Positions 37,030 through 45,721 of a stretch of 64,000 nt of DNA are shown here, piece by piece. A program made the position numbers and the translations under genes. Position 1 is the stretch's first letter. Each line of letters starts with the position of its first letter. The DNA lies in assembly GCA_903851195.1 (NCBI GenBank), contig CAINNJ010000057.1:1-64000 (forward strand), given 5' to 3'. Source of the DNA: an uncultured Acidobacteriia bacterium (GTDB lineage Bacteria > Acidobacteriota > Terriglobia > Bryobacterales > Bryobacteraceae). The notes beneath the pieces are model-generated. The model did no database searches and was not told where the DNA came from. It worked only from the letters and a program-made list of their open reading frames with translations.

Positions 37030-37119
37030 AGGAACACGCGCACAACGGACTCGCTTCCGGCGGCCAAATCCGCCGAGTTCCTCATTCCCCTGGTGCCGCC
37101 GAAAGCGGCCTGTGCGCTT
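37030..37119. repeat. REP/MITE-like 90-bp repeat, copy A
   Basis: From AGGAACACGCGCACA to TGTGCGCTT; differs from copy B at 37452-37541 by one base. The ends carry an inverted GCGCACA / TGTGCGC. Inside are two small hairpins (CGGCGG-CCAAAT-CCGCCG and GCCGC-CGAAA-GCGGC). A TCCTCT sequence occurs on both sides, which would fit a target-site duplication. No protein is encoded. The intergenic region up to the antitoxin gene at 37155 holds nothing else visible. Confidence 0.85.
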
Positions 37120-37154
37120 TCCTCTAAACTGTGGGAAGAGGCGGTTACGCATTG

Positions 37155-37400
37155 ATGACCATAACCCTGAACGACGAACTGACCCGCCTTCTTTCCGAGG
37201 TGGTCAGTGCCGGCGGTGCCCAATCGACCGAAGAAGCGGTTGACAGGGCCGTGCGCGCGCTGCACTCATCCGCCTCCGCCGACAGACCAGTCCATCAACA
37301 GGTAGACAATCTCGCCGATCTTTTTGCGAAGTCGCCATTCCGGGGCCTTGATATGAATTTTGAGCGTGATCAGGATACGGGCCGGGATATCTCGTTGTGA
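37155..37400 (+). CDS. VapB-type antitoxin
   Basis: A protein of 81 residues. The N-terminus (MTITLNDELTRLLSEVV) looks like a ribbon-helix-helix DNA-binding domain, and the C-terminal half is polar, as expected for the toxin-binding tail. Its stop region overlaps the start of the PIN-domain gene by four bases (37397-37400), the standard antitoxin-toxin layout. The antitoxin looks intact although its toxin gene is broken. The start is the ATG at 37155. Confidence 0.78.
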   Translation: MTITLNDELTRLLSEVVSAGGAQSTEEAVDRAVRALHSSASADRPVHQQVDNLADLFAKSPFRGLDMNFERDQDTGRDISL

Positions 37401-37915
37401 ATGGTTACCTTGTCGATACGAATGTCCTTTCCGAGCTTACAAAACCTTCTAAGGAACACGCGCACAACGGACTCGCTTCCGGCGGCCAAATCCGCCGAGT
37501 TCCTCGTTCCCCTGGTGCCGCCGAAAGCGGCCTGTGCGCTTCTCCCGAGCCGCGGGTAGAAGATTTTCTTCGCCAATCCAAAGACCTTGTGTTTATCAGC
37601 GTCCTGTCTGTCTGAGAAATTCGAAAAGGTATCGCATCGCTCCCTGCAAGTAACCGACGCGCGGGACTTGAAGACTGGCTCGACAACGAAATGATGCCGT
37701 GGTTCGCGAAACGTGTCTTGCCCGTTACGCTCTCTATCGCTGAGTGCTGGGGCGATGTTGCCGCGTTGTCGAAAGCGAGAGGACGCCCCCGTCCTGTTGT
37801 GGACGCACTCCTCGGAGCCACCGCCGTCAGGCATGATTTGGTGATGGTGACCCGTAACGTCAAGGACTATGAAGACCTTGGGATCACGATCCTGAACCCG
37901 TGGGAATCCAGATAA
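37397..37915 (+). pseudogene. vapC: vapC PIN-domain toxin gene, interrupted by a repeat and by an in-frame TGA
   Basis: The frame opens like a VapC ribonuclease (GYLVDTNVLSEL with the first acidic metal ligand). It then runs into the 90-bp repeat, which adds about 31 foreign residues, and returns to toxin sequence at EPRVEDFLRQSKDLVFISVLSV. A TGA follows at 37613-37615 where a Gly codon is expected. The same frame then carries the rest of the PIN domain (EIRKGIASLP, LPVTLSIAECWGD, RPRPVVDALLGATA, LVMVTRNVKDYEDLG) to 37915. All later acidic residues are preserved. Insert and nonsense codon together imply an inactive toxin, the antitoxin being left behind. Confidence 0.87.
37452..37541. repeat. 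REP/MITE-like 90-bp repeat, copy B, inside vapC
   Basis: Identical to copy A except one base. It lies within the toxin frame between the codons for TKPS and the resumption at EPRVEDF. CTTCT is present on both sides (37446-37450 and 37539-37543). Counting one of these, the net insertion is 93 bp, a multiple of three, so the reading frame was not shifted by the insertion itself. Confidence 0.87.
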
Positions 37916-38102
37916 ATTTCTCCCGATCCCAGTGGCGCAATGGGAAATGGCATGACCCGGAGCCCGGGACGACCAATCGGACTGACGGAGCTGCTCATTC
38001 CGGTTGCGTTTGATAAGTTTGGGGTGACGCAAGGGGGCTGGTTGGTAATCGGGTTGAGATGGGGTCCCCCCCGAGCGGATAAGTATGAAAGAGAGGCTCC
38101 GG

Positions 38103-38258
38103 ATGAAAAAAGAGCAGACGGTTTCGTGCGCTCCACAACAGCCTGAAACGCCGCCTACGGAACCTGCTGTTCGAAGCATGCCGGTGGAGAATGCGAAGAA
38201 GCTGATTGGCACGACTACCGCTGAGCACGCAGGTCTGTTCCGCCGTCTGGCGAAATGA
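38103..38258 (+). CDS. Possible small protein, 51 residues
   Basis: An ATG at 38103 with GAGAGG eight bases upstream opens a frame of 51 codons with a polar, Pro/Glu-rich N-terminus and a basic end (EHAGLFRRLAK). No domain is recognised. It is short and sits in a region of gene remnants, so it may itself be a remnant. The 187 bp before it (37916-38102) contain no convincing gene. Confidence 0.35.
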   Translation: MKKEQTVSCAPQQPETPPTEPAVRSMPVENAKKLIGTTTAEHAGLFRRLAK

Positions 38259-38312
38259 CGGGGGCGACAGGCGCCGGCGACGCGGTCTTCTTCGCGCCGT
38301 CGGTCCGGCGGG

Positions 38313-39596
38313 CTACGCGGTCTGGCGAATGGGTTTCGCGGGATCGATGAAGAACCAGGCGAGCGCGCCCAGGAGGCACAGGCCCGCGGCGACGAGGAAT
38401 GAGGCGGTCCAGCCGAAGCTCTGGGCGATGAGCGGGGTGACGGTGGCGGTGAGGGCTCCGGCGAGCTGGTTGCCCATGTTCATGACACCGGACACGGAGC
38501 CGGCGGAGGTGCCGCCGATGTCGGAAGTGACGGACCAGAAGCAGCTGGCGGAGATGTAGAGGGCTCCGGCGCCGCCGGCGAGGACGACACTGGCGAGGCG
38601 CGCGTCGGCGGCCTGGGTGCCGAGGGCGACGAAGATGCCGGCGAAGGTGAGTCCGAAGATGGCGGTGCCGCAGCGGCCGGCGCGCTTGCCGAAACGGCGG
38701 GTCAGGGCGTCGGCAAGGAGTCCGCCGCCGGAGGAGCCGAGGGACATGGCGATGAAGGGGAGCATGCCGTACCAGGCGCTGGCTTTCAGGTTGAGACCGC
38801 GCACTTTCACGAGGTAGATGAAGAACCAGCTGAAGAAGATATAGGCGACGTAGCCGAAGGTGGTGTAGCTGAGGGTGAGGGCGAGGACGTTGCGGTCGCG
38901 GATGATGGCGGACCAGGCGAGCGGTTTGGGGGCGGCTGCCTGCGGGGGCAGGCCGGCTTTGATGAGGGCCTTTTCTTCCGGGGAGATCCACGGGTGTTGG
39001 GCGGGGGTGTCGCGGGTGAGCCAGAGCCAGATGGCTCCGGCGGCGAGGCCGATGGCAGCGGAGATCCAGAAGGACCAGCGCCAGCCGTAGTTGGCGATGA
39101 TGTACGAGATGAGCGGGGGCGCGACGCCGGCTCCGGCGCCGACTCCGGCGAAGATGATGCCGTTGGCGATGCCGCGTTCATGGGAGGGGAACCAGACGGC
39201 GACGAGGCGGTTGCTGGCGGGGTAGACGACGGCTTCGCCGACGCCGAGGAGGAAGCGGACGGCGAGGAGGAGGGTCAGAGAGAACGCCGCGCCCGTGGGG
39301 GCTACGGCCGTGAGGGCGGTGAAGATGGCCCACCAGACGGTGCCGAGGGCGATGACGCGGCGGGGTCCGAACTTGTCGGCAAGGCGGCCGCCGGGGGCTT
39401 GCGAGAGGGCGTAGCCGAGGACGAAGGCGCTGAAGACGTAGCCGAGCTGGATGTCGGTGAGGTGGAAGTCCTGTTCGATGCGGCTGCCGGCGATGGAGAT
39501 GTTGACGCGGTCGAGGTAGGCGATGGCGCTGATGGCGAACATCCAGAAGATGAGGATCCAGCGGAGGCGGGTGCGGAGGAAGGCGGGAAGCGGCAC
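38313..39596 (-). CDS. MFS transporter, anion:cation symporter (hexuronate/sugar-acid) type
   Basis: A protein of 427 residues with twelve membrane helices. The N-terminus (WMFAISAIAYLDRVNISIAG) and the loop GGRLADKFGPRRVI are typical of the ACS family, which includes hexuronate, galactonate and glucarate transporters. The large central loop contains the usual cytoplasmic break near TPAQHPWISPEE. A GTG at 39596 is the best start, without a strong ribosome site. It could feed the sugar-acid enzymes at 14-17 kb, although it is 20 kb away. Substrate is inferred from family only. Confidence 0.9.
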   Translation of the reverse strand: MPLPAFLRTRLRWILIFWMFAISAIAYLDRVNISIAGSRIEQDFHLTDIQLGYVFSAFVLGYALSQAPGGRLADKFGPRRVIALGTVWWAIFTALTAVAPTGAAFSLTLLLAVRFLLGVGEAVVYPASNRLVAVWFPSHERGIANGIIFAGVGAGAGVAPPLISYIIANYGWRWSFWISAAIGLAAGAIWLWLTRDTPAQHPWISPEEKALIKAGLPPQAAAPKPLAWSAIIRDRNVLALTLSYTTFGYVAYIFFSWFFIYLVKVRGLNLKASAWYGMLPFIAMSLGSSGGGLLADALTRRFGKRAGRCGTAIFGLTFAGIFVALGTQAADARLASVVLAGGAGALYISASCFWSVTSDIGGTSAGSVSGVMNMGNQLAGALTATVTPLIAQSFGWTASFLVAAGLCLLGALAWFFIDPAKPIRQTA

Positions 39597-39698
39597 TTTG
39601 GAGAGCGTATCAGGCGGGGGTTGACGGCGCGGGTATCCGTAAAAATCCTATGGACTGGCGACGATTCGGAAATCTTATGATTTTGAAATCGGCTGCAA

Positions 39699-39999
39699 TT
39701 GCCAATCAACTTTCACCCGAAGCGCGGCACGGTCCTTCTGTGCGATTTCGACGGGTTCAAGGCACCTGAAATGGTGAAAAAGAGGCATGTGGTGGTGGTT
39801 TCGCCGCGGTACCGGCGTCACACAGGGCTATGACGCGCACCGGGCATCGTGGGCCAAGGGGGATATGATCACGACGGTTTCGTTCGATCGGCTGGACAGG
39901 TTGCTCTTGTATGGCCGGTACGCGGCATCGCAGTTGAGGGCGGACGACTTCGCGGCGATTCAGAAGGCGGTGTCGATGGCGCTGCAGTTGGATTGTTGA
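39699..39999 (+). pseudogene. PemK/MazF-family toxin remnant with internal deletion and frameshift
   Basis: A TTG at 39699 opens a frame reading NFHPKRGTVLLCDF, then PEMVKKRHVVVVSPRYRRHTGL, the start of a PemK-like endoribonuclease. It ends at a TGA at 39831. Directly after this point the plus-one frame carries the C-terminal part of the same family (ASWAKGDMITTVSFDRLDRL and a final helix) to 39999. The central 40-50 residues (the usual CTVVPLSTT region) are missing. So the gene lost a middle piece and its frame. No intact antitoxin gene is next to it. Confidence 0.75.
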
Positions 40000-40016
40000 G
40001 GGGAATGTGGTAGAAT
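39988..40016 (+). promoter_or_regulatory. Candidate sigma-70-type promoter
   Basis: TTGGAT at 39988-39993 and TAGAAT at 40011-40016 with exactly 17 bases between. A start near 40023 would give a transcript ending at the terminator at 40085, with no gene between. The -10 matches the consensus in five of six bases, the -35 in three. Confidence 0.4.
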
Positions 40017-40021
40017 CAAGT

Positions 40022-40085
40022 TGCACCCGATCAATCGGGCTTGCGCAGTCTTTTTAAGGGCACTCCTCCGGGGGTGCCCTTTTTT
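40022..40085 (+). ncRNA. Candidate small RNA of about 64 nt
   Basis: The stretch between the candidate promoter and a Rho-independent terminator contains a small hairpin (CCCGA-TCAA-TCGGG at 40026-40039), a single-stranded linker and the terminator stem. No reading frame with a ribosome site fits. It could instead be the 3' end of transcription from the toxin remnant. I recognise no known RNA family. Confidence 0.35.
40056..40085 (+). terminator. Intrinsic terminator
   Basis: AAGGGCACTCC pairs with GGGGTGCCCTT around a four-base loop and is followed by a run of T's. It is oriented for the plus strand, after the toxin remnant and candidate small RNA. Confidence 0.85.
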
Positions 40086-40106
40086 CTGTTTGTGTCGCTG
40101 TCATGA

Positions 40107-40132
40107 GAAAGCCGCCCTTGCGGGCGGCTTTT
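40107..40132 (-). terminator. Hairpin terminator after pckG
   Basis: GCCGCCC-TTGC-GGGCGGC with A's on one side and T's on the other, 15 bp beyond the pckG stop. It is nearly symmetrical, so it may act in both directions. Confidence 0.75.
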
Positions 40133-40146
40133 CACGGGCGAAGCGC

Positions 40147-41985
40147 TTACAGGCGGCAGATGAGCAGTTCGCGCTCGTAGACGATTTCGGGCGGCAGGTG
40201 GTCGTGGAGGTCGATGAAGAGTTCCTCGTGGCCTATCACTTCGGCGCGCCAGGCGTCACGGTCGAAGGCCTGCAGGGCCTCAAAGTTCTCGCGGGCGAAG
40301 TCGAGGCCGTTCCACTCGATGTCTTCGAAGCGGGGCATCCAGCCGATGGGGGTTTCGCGGCCGGCGGCGCGACCGTGGGCGCGGTCGACGATCCACTTGA
40401 GGACGCGCATGTTTTCGCGGAAGCCGGGCCAGATGAATTTGCCGTCGGCGTCCTTGCGGAACCAGTTGACGTGGAAGATGCGGGGGGTGGTGCTCAGGCT
40501 GTGCTGGACTTTGAGCCAGTGCCGGAAGTAGTCGCCCATGTGGTAGCCGCAGAAGGGCAGCATGGCCATGGGATCGCGGCGGACCTTGCCGACGGCTCCG
40601 GCGGCGGCCGCGGTGGTTTCCGAGCCCATGGTGGCGCCGGTGTAGACGCCGGAACTCCAGTTGAATGCCTGATAAACGAGGGGCATGGTGGTGGCGCGGC
40701 GGCCACCGAAGATGATGGCGCTGATGGGCACGCCGTTGGGGGATTCCCAGTCCGGGTCGATGGTGGGGCACTGGGAGGCGGGAGCGGTGAAACGGGAGTT
40801 CGGGTGGGCGGCTTTGACACCGGTCTTGCCGATCTCGGGGGTCCAGGGTTTGCCCTGCCAGTCGAGGCATTCGGCGGGCGGCGTGTCCGTCATGCCTTCC
40901 CACCAGACACCGCCTTCGGGAGTGAGGGCCACGTTGGTGAAGATGGTGTTGCGTCGCAGGGTGGCCATGGCGTTCGGGTTGGTCTTGTCCGAGGTGCCGG
41001 GGGCGACGCCGAAGAAGCCGGCTTCGGGGTTGATGGCGTGGAGGCAGCCGTGTTCGTCGGCCTTGATCCAGGCGATGTCGTCGCCGATAGTCCAGACCTT
41101 CCAGCCCTCGAAACCGGCGGGGGGCACGAGCATGGCGAAGTTGGTTTTGCCGCAAGCGCTGGGGAAAGCGGCGGCGACGTAGGTCTTTTCACCTTCGGGA
41201 TTTTCCACGCCGACAATCAGCATGTGCTCGGCGAGCCAGCCTTCATCGCGGGCGATGTTGGAAGCGATGCGGAGGGCGAAGCACTTCTTGCCGAGCAGCG
41301 CATTGCCGCCGTAGCCGGATCCATAAGACCAGATTTCGCGGGATTCGGGGAAATGGACGATGTATTTCTCTTTATTGCAGGGCCACGGCACGTCGGCCTG
41401 ACCCGGTTCGAGCGGGGCGCCGACGGTGTGCATGCAGGGGACGACGCGCTTTTCGTCCTTATCGATTTCCCTGAAAACCTGGAGGCCGATGCGGGCCATG
41501 ATGCGCATGTTGACGACGACGTAGGGCGAGTCGGTCAATTGCACGCCGATCTGGGACATGGGGGAATCGATGGGGCCCATGCTGAAGGCGAGGACATACA
41601 TGGTGCGGCCGCGCATGGAGCCCTGGAAGAGGCCTTTGAGCTTGCGGCGCATTTCGTAGGGGTTGACCCAGTTGTTGGTGGGGCCGGCGCCGTCTTTCGA
41701 GAGGGAGCAGATGTAGGTGCGGTCTTCGACGCGGGCGACGTCGTTGGCGTCCGACCGGGCGTAATAGCAGCCGGGCCAGAGATCCTGATTCAGTTTCGTG
41801 AAGGTGCCGCCGGCGACCATCTGCGCGCAGAGCGCGTCGTATTCTTCCTGCGAGCCATCGACCCAGTGAATGGACTCTGGCTGGGTGAGCTGCGCCATCT
41901 TCTCCACCCACTTGCGGAGATGCTTGTTTCGGCTTAACGGGGCCGCGAGGTTACGGGGTTCTGTTTCCTGAGTGATAGTCTGCAT
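40147..41985 (-). CDS. pckG: Phosphoenolpyruvate carboxykinase (GTP)
   Basis: A protein of 612 residues, full length for the GTP-dependent enzyme, which converts oxaloacetate and GTP to phosphoenolpyruvate, GDP and CO2 in gluconeogenesis. Signatures: [20 protein letters not shown] (substrate and Mn site), the kinase loop [12 protein letters not shown] with the reactive Cys, TIGDDIAWI, and the guanine-site region IIFGGRR. It is a single-gene unit with a terminator downstream. The start is the ATG at 41985. GTP specificity is inferred from the family type. Confidence 0.98.
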   Translation of the reverse strand: MQTITQETEPRNLAAPLSRNKHLRKWVEKMAQLTQPESIHWVDGSQEEYDALCAQMVAGGTFTKLNQDLWPGCYYARSDANDVARVEDRTYICSLSKDGAGPTNNWVNPYEMRRKLKGLFQGSMRGRTMYVLAFSMGPIDSPMSQIGVQLTDSPYVVVNMRIMARIGLQVFREIDKDEKRVVPCMHTVGAPLEPGQADVPWPCNKEKYIVHFPESREIWSYGSGYGGNALLGKKCFALRIASNIARDEGWLAEHMLIVGVENPEGEKTYVAAAFPSACGKTNFAMLVPPAGFEGWKVWTIGDDIAWIKADEHGCLHAINPEAGFFGVAPGTSDKTNPNAMATLRRNTIFTNVALTPEGGVWWEGMTDTPPAECLDWQGKPWTPEIGKTGVKAAHPNSRFTAPASQCPTIDPDWESPNGVPISAIIFGGRRATTMPLVYQAFNWSSGVYTGATMGSETTAAAAGAVGKVRRDPMAMLPFCGYHMGDYFRHWLKVQHSLSTTPRIFHVNWFRKDADGKFIWPGFRENMRVLKWIVDRAHGRAAGRETPIGWMPRFEDIEWNGLDFARENFEALQAFDRDAWRAEVIGHEELFIDLHDHLPPEIVYERELLICRL

Positions 41986-42044
41986 GGGAATCGCCGGTTT
42001 GATATCAAAATAGCAGCTTGCCCGATGCGATATCCTCTGGACTG

Positions 42045-42677
42045 ATGAAACGACTGTTAACGGCGGTGTGCGCGGGTGCTTTGGCGTGCTGGGGCGGAGC
42101 GAATGCGATTTCGGCTTTCGGCCATGAGTGGACGGTGCAGGAGGCTTCGGACTGGGCCGTGGAGAACGGCGCGCTGCGGCTGAAAGTGTCGGGGGAACCG
42201 GTGGCGGGGCAGCCGCGGCGGCCGACGAAATATGCGCTGCTGAACTCGAAGCCGTATAAGAAAGTTACGGTGGAAGCGGAGATGAAGCGGGGCGGTCGCA
42301 GCCTGATTATCGTGTACGCGTATCAGGACGCGACGCACTACAATTACGCGCACATTTCGTCCGACGCGGCGGCGAAGCAGCCGGTGCATAACGGGATGTT
42401 CCATGTGTTCGGCGGGGAGCGGGTGCGGATGTCGCCGCAGGACGGGCCGGCGTCGTTCGTGGGCGAGGACTGGACTCCGGTGAAGCTGACGTGGGATGGC
42501 GAGACGGGGCGGAGTTACGTGGAAGTGAACGGGAAGCGGAACCCGAGTCTGGAAGCGGTGGATCTGAGCCTGCGGTGGGGGATGGTGGGGCTGGGGTCGT
42601 TTAATGAGACGGGGGACTTCCGGAACGTGAAGATCAGCGGGGAAGAGCGCGAGCCGGGCACCGTGGGGCAGAAGTAG
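42045..42677 (+). CDS. Exported concanavalin-like (DUF1080/LamG-type) domain protein
   Basis: A protein of 210 residues from the ATG at 42045 with a signal peptide ([18 protein letters not shown]). The mature part reads as a jelly-roll beta-sandwich ([65 protein letters not shown]). This pattern is close to 3-keto-disaccharide hydrolase / DUF1080 and laminin-G-like domains used to bind or cleave sugars. No catalytic residue can be named. It stands alone between pckG and the lepA region. Confidence 0.75.
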   Translation: MKRLLTAVCAGALACWGGANAISAFGHEWTVQEASDWAVENGALRLKVSGEPVAGQPRRPTKYALLNSKPYKKVTVEAEMKRGGRSLIIVYAYQDATHYNYAHISSDAAAKQPVHNGMFHVFGGERVRMSPQDGPASFVGEDWTPVKLTWDGETGRSYVEVNGKRNPSLEAVDLSLRWGMVGLGSFNETGDFRNVKISGEEREPGTVGQK

Positions 42678-42722
42678 ATTCTTGCCGGCCGGCGCCCGAG
42701 GCGGTTTGTCCTGCGACAACCA

Positions 42723-42782
42723 CTACTTTTTGTCTTTCTTGGGCTTCTTCGTTTCCTTCTTGCGGTCCATACCTTTGGCCAT
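42723..42782 (-). CDS. Lysine-rich micropeptide, 19 residues
   Basis: An ATG at 42782 with GGGAG about ten bases upstream opens a 19-codon frame: MAKGMDRKKETKKPKKDKK. The opening MAKG followed by a lysine-rich tail recalls short conserved peptides found across several phyla, of unknown role. Its composition (eleven Lys/Arg) suggests binding to nucleic acid or the ribosome. It lies 64 bp downstream of lepA on the same strand. It is short, so support rests on the ribosome site and composition. Confidence 0.55.
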   Translation of the reverse strand: MAKGMDRKKETKKPKKDKK

Positions 42783-42846
42783 TTGTGTGTTCTCCCTTCA
42801 GTTATGATTATGCACTGCTGCAGCGGACATTGAGCACGTAAGGGCG

Positions 42847-44661
42847 CTAATCGTCGTCCATGGATTCGCCGACCTTCAGGACGGCGAGGAAGGCTTCCTG
42901 TGGGATTTCCACGCGGCCGACGCGCTTCATGCGCTTCTTGCCCTCTTTTTGCTTTTCGAGGAGCTTGCGTTTGCGGGAAATGTCGCCGCCGTAGCACTTC
43001 GCGATGACATTTTTGCGCATCGCGGAAATGGTCTCGCGGGCGATGATCTTGCTGCCGATGGCGGCCTGCAGGGCGATCTCGAACATCTGGCGCGGGATCA
43101 GTTTGCGCATCCGCTCGATGAGCATTTTGCCGCGCTCGAAGGCGTAGTCGCGGTGGACGATCATGCTGAGCGCGTCGACTTCTTCGCCGGCGATCAGGAT
43201 GTCGAGACGCACCATGGGCGAGACACGGTAGCCGGCCAGATGGTAGTCGAGTGAGGCGTAGCCGCGGGAGACGCTCTTCAGGCGGTCGTAGAAATCGAGC
43301 ACGATTTCGTTGAGCGGCAGTTCGTAGACGAGCATGACGCGGCCTGAGCCGATGTACTCGAATTTCTTCTGGAGACCGCGCTTATCCTCCATCAGAGCCA
43401 GGATGCCGCCGATGTATTCTTCGCGCGTGATGACCGACGCGTCGATGATGGGCTCTTCGATCTGGCTGATCTCGGTGGGGTTGGGGAAGCGGGTCGGGTT
43501 ATCGACTTCGAGGACGTCGCCTTTGGTGGTGGTGATCTTGTAGCGGACGCCGGGGGCGGTGGTGATGAGGTCGATGTTGAACTCGCGCTCAAGGCGCTCC
43601 TGCACAATTTCGAGGTGCAGCAGGCCGAGGAAGCCGCAGCGGAAACCGAAGCCGAGGGCGACGGAACTTTCGGGCTCGAAGCTGAGCGCGCTGTCGTTGA
43701 GGCGGAGTTTTTCGAGGGCGTCGCGCAGCAGGCCGTGTTCGTGGGACTCGACGGGGTAGAGGCCGGCGAACACCATGGGCTTCACTTCTTCGAAGCCGGG
43801 CAGGGGTTCGCTGTCCGTGCTGGAAGCTTCCATGATGGTGTCGCCGATTTTGGCGTCCTGCACGTTCTTGATGTTGGCGTAGACGTAGCCGACTTCGCCG
43901 GCGACGAGTTCCGGCAGCGGGATCGCTTTGGGCGACTGGTAGCCCAGGCCTTCGACGTCGAACAGTTGTCCGTTCGACCAGAGGCGGATCTTCTGGTTGA
44001 GCTTCAGCTTGCCATCGATGACGCGGGCCAGGATGATGACGCCGCGGTAGGGATCGAACCAGGAATCGAAGATGAGGGCGCGGAGCGGAGCGTCGGGATT
44101 GCCGCGGGGTGGCGGCACCTTGTTGACGATGGCTTCGAGGATCTCGTGGATGCCGATGCCCTGTTTGGCGCTGCAGAGAACGGCCTCGCTGGCGTCGAGC
44201 CCGATCATGTCCTCGATCTGCTCGCGGATGCGTTCGGGTTCGGCGGCGGGCAGGTCGATCTTATTGAGGACCGGGATAATTTCGAGGTTGTGATGGAGCG
44301 CGAGGTAGGTGTTGGCGAGAGTCTGGGCTTCGACGCCCTGGGAGGCGTCGACGACGAGCAGCGCGCCTTCACAGGCCTGCAGGCTGCGGGAGACTTCGTA
44401 GGAGAAATCGACGTGGCCAGGAGTATCGATGAGATTCAACTGGTACATGTGGCCGTTGTCGGCTTTGTAGTCGAGGCGAACGGCGTGGGCTTTGATGGTG
44501 ATGCCGCGCTCGCGCTCCAGATCCATGGAGTCGAGCACCTGCTCCATCATTTCGCGCTGCGCCAGCGCACCCGTTGTCTCCAAAAGGCGATCGGCAAGCG
44601 TGCTTTTGCCATGATCGATGTGCGCGATAATAGAGAAATTCCGTATGAATTCGGAGACCAT
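42847..44661 (-). CDS. lepA: Elongation factor 4 (LepA), ribosomal back-translocase GTPase
   Basis: A protein of 604 residues, the usual length. The start is the ATG at 44661 ([25 protein letters not shown]); the frame is open further upstream but without homology. GTPase motifs: IDHGKST (P-loop), the Ala-His-Ala switch region, DTPGHVDF and NKIDLP. EF4-specific domains follow, with [19 protein letters not shown] and the C-terminal lysine-rich [17 protein letters not shown]. It acts on stalled or mis-translocated ribosomes. It is divergent from ribH. Confidence 0.98.
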   Translation of the reverse strand: MVSEFIRNFSIIAHIDHGKSTLADRLLETTGALAQREMMEQVLDSMDLERERGITIKAHAVRLDYKADNGHMYQLNLIDTPGHVDFSYEVSRSLQACEGALLVVDASQGVEAQTLANTYLALHHNLEIIPVLNKIDLPAAEPERIREQIEDMIGLDASEAVLCSAKQGIGIHEILEAIVNKVPPPRGNPDAPLRALIFDSWFDPYRGVIILARVIDGKLKLNQKIRLWSNGQLFDVEGLGYQSPKAIPLPELVAGEVGYVYANIKNVQDAKIGDTIMEASSTDSEPLPGFEEVKPMVFAGLYPVESHEHGLLRDALEKLRLNDSALSFEPESSVALGFGFRCGFLGLLHLEIVQERLEREFNIDLITTAPGVRYKITTTKGDVLEVDNPTRFPNPTEISQIEEPIIDASVITREEYIGGILALMEDKRGLQKKFEYIGSGRVMLVYELPLNEIVLDFYDRLKSVSRGYASLDYHLAGYRVSPMVRLDILIAGEEVDALSMIVHRDYAFERGKMLIERMRKLIPRQMFEIALQAAIGSKIIARETISAMRKNVIAKCYGGDISRKRKLLEKQKEGKKRMKRVGRVEIPQEAFLAVLKVGESMDDD

Positions 44662-44750
44662 GCGGTAAGATGGGGGCCTGCAACAACAGTATCCCATATG
44701 CTTCAGGAAACGGCACTTAACGGCTGCCATGCGCGGCTTCAAACAGGCAG

Positions 44751-45254
44751 ATGAGCGACTCTAAATACAAAATTTTCGAAGGCGGGCTGCGGGCCGAGGG
44801 GCTGCGTTTCGCCATCCTGGTGAGCCGCTTCAACAGCTTCATTACGGACCGGTTGCTGGCCGGCGCGATCGACGGCATCGAGCGCTCCGGAGGTAAGGCC
44901 GCGGATATCGATATCGTGCGGATCCCCGGGGCGTGGGAATTTCCGCTGACGCTGAAGGCGGTGGCGGCGCGGCGCGAGCACGACGCGATTCTTTGTCTGG
45001 GCGCGGTGATCCGGGGCGATACACCACATTTCGATTACGTGGCGGGCCAGGCGGCGAGCGGGATTGCGGCGATTTCACTGGAGACTGGAATTCCGGTTGC
45101 TTTTGGAGTGCTGACCACGAACACGGTGGAGCAGGCAGTGGACCGGGCGGGAGCGAAGAGCGGCAACAAGGGCTTCGACGCGGCCATGACGGCGATCGAG
45201 ATGGCGAATCTGATGAAGCAGCTAAAACCGGCCCCTGAGCGGGCGCAAAGCTGA
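44751..45254 (+). CDS. ribH: 6,7-Dimethyl-8-ribityllumazine synthase
   Basis: A protein of 167 residues. It joins 5-amino-6-ribitylaminouracil and dihydroxybutanone phosphate in riboflavin synthesis. Family signatures: [15 protein letters not shown] (Phe stacking on the pyrimidine), [27 protein letters not shown] (catalytic His) and [17 protein letters not shown]. The nusB gene follows with a one-base overlap, a conserved arrangement. No FMN riboswitch was seen in the 89 bp upstream. Confidence 0.97.
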   Translation: MSDSKYKIFEGGLRAEGLRFAILVSRFNSFITDRLLAGAIDGIERSGGKAADIDIVRIPGAWEFPLTLKAVAARREHDAILCLGAVIRGDTPHFDYVAGQAASGIAAISLETGIPVAFGVLTTNTVEQAVDRAGAKSGNKGFDAAMTAIEMANLMKQLKPAPERAQS

Positions 45255-45688
45255 TGGCCCGGCACCGGGCGCGGCAGCAGGCGATGCAACTGTTGTTCGA
45301 GTGGGATGTGCGGCGCATTCCGCTCGAAGAGATCATGAAGGGCTATTACGAGTCCCTGCTGGTGAGCGAAGAGACGCTCGGGAAGCCGATTCGGGATGAG
45401 TTCGCGGAGGCGCTGGTGCGCGGCGTGATCAAAGAGATTCTGGTGATCGACGAGAGCATCACGAAGCACGCGGAGCACTGGAAGATTCAGCGGATGCCGA
45501 CGGTCGACAGGAACCTGCTGCGGCTGGCGGTTTACGAGATGCTGAAGACGGATACGCCGCCGGCGGTGGCGATTGACGAGTCGCTGGAACTGGCGCGGCG
45601 GTTTTCGGGCGAGGAATCGGTGCACTTCATCAATGGCGTGCTGGACGCGGTGCGCAAGGAACTGGCGGCTAAGGCGTCCGTTCGTTAG
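45254..45688 (+). CDS. nusB: Transcription antitermination factor NusB
   Basis: A protein of 144 residues of all-helical NusB type: ARHRARQQAMQLLFEWD at the start, then VIDESITKHAEHWKIQRMPTVDRNLLRLAVYEM, and AIDESLELARRF with FINGVLDAV at the end. NusB binds boxA RNA with S10 in rRNA antitermination. It overlaps the ribH stop by one base (TGATGG). Confidence 0.97.
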   Translation: MARHRARQQAMQLLFEWDVRRIPLEEIMKGYYESLLVSEETLGKPIRDEFAEALVRGVIKEILVIDESITKHAEHWKIQRMPTVDRNLLRLAVYEMLKTDTPPAVAIDESLELARRFSGEESVHFINGVLDAVRKELAAKASVR

Positions 45689-45721
45689 TCCTTCCGTTCG
45701 ATATGATGGGCGCGAGTCAGT

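Noticed and set aside
34104-37265. Minus-strand open frame of 1053 codons over the Rieske and cytochrome b genes
   Set aside because: Composition is rich in Arg, His and Gln, typical of antisense of GC-rich genes; the plus strand carries clear cofactor motifs.
37940-38146. Open frame of 68 codons between the vapC remnant and the MFS gene
   Set aside because: No convincing ribosome site, unusual composition, and it overlaps the better-supported small frame at 38103.
44662-44750. FMN riboswitch upstream of ribH
   Set aside because: Only 89 bp are available and the conserved RFN core elements are not visible.
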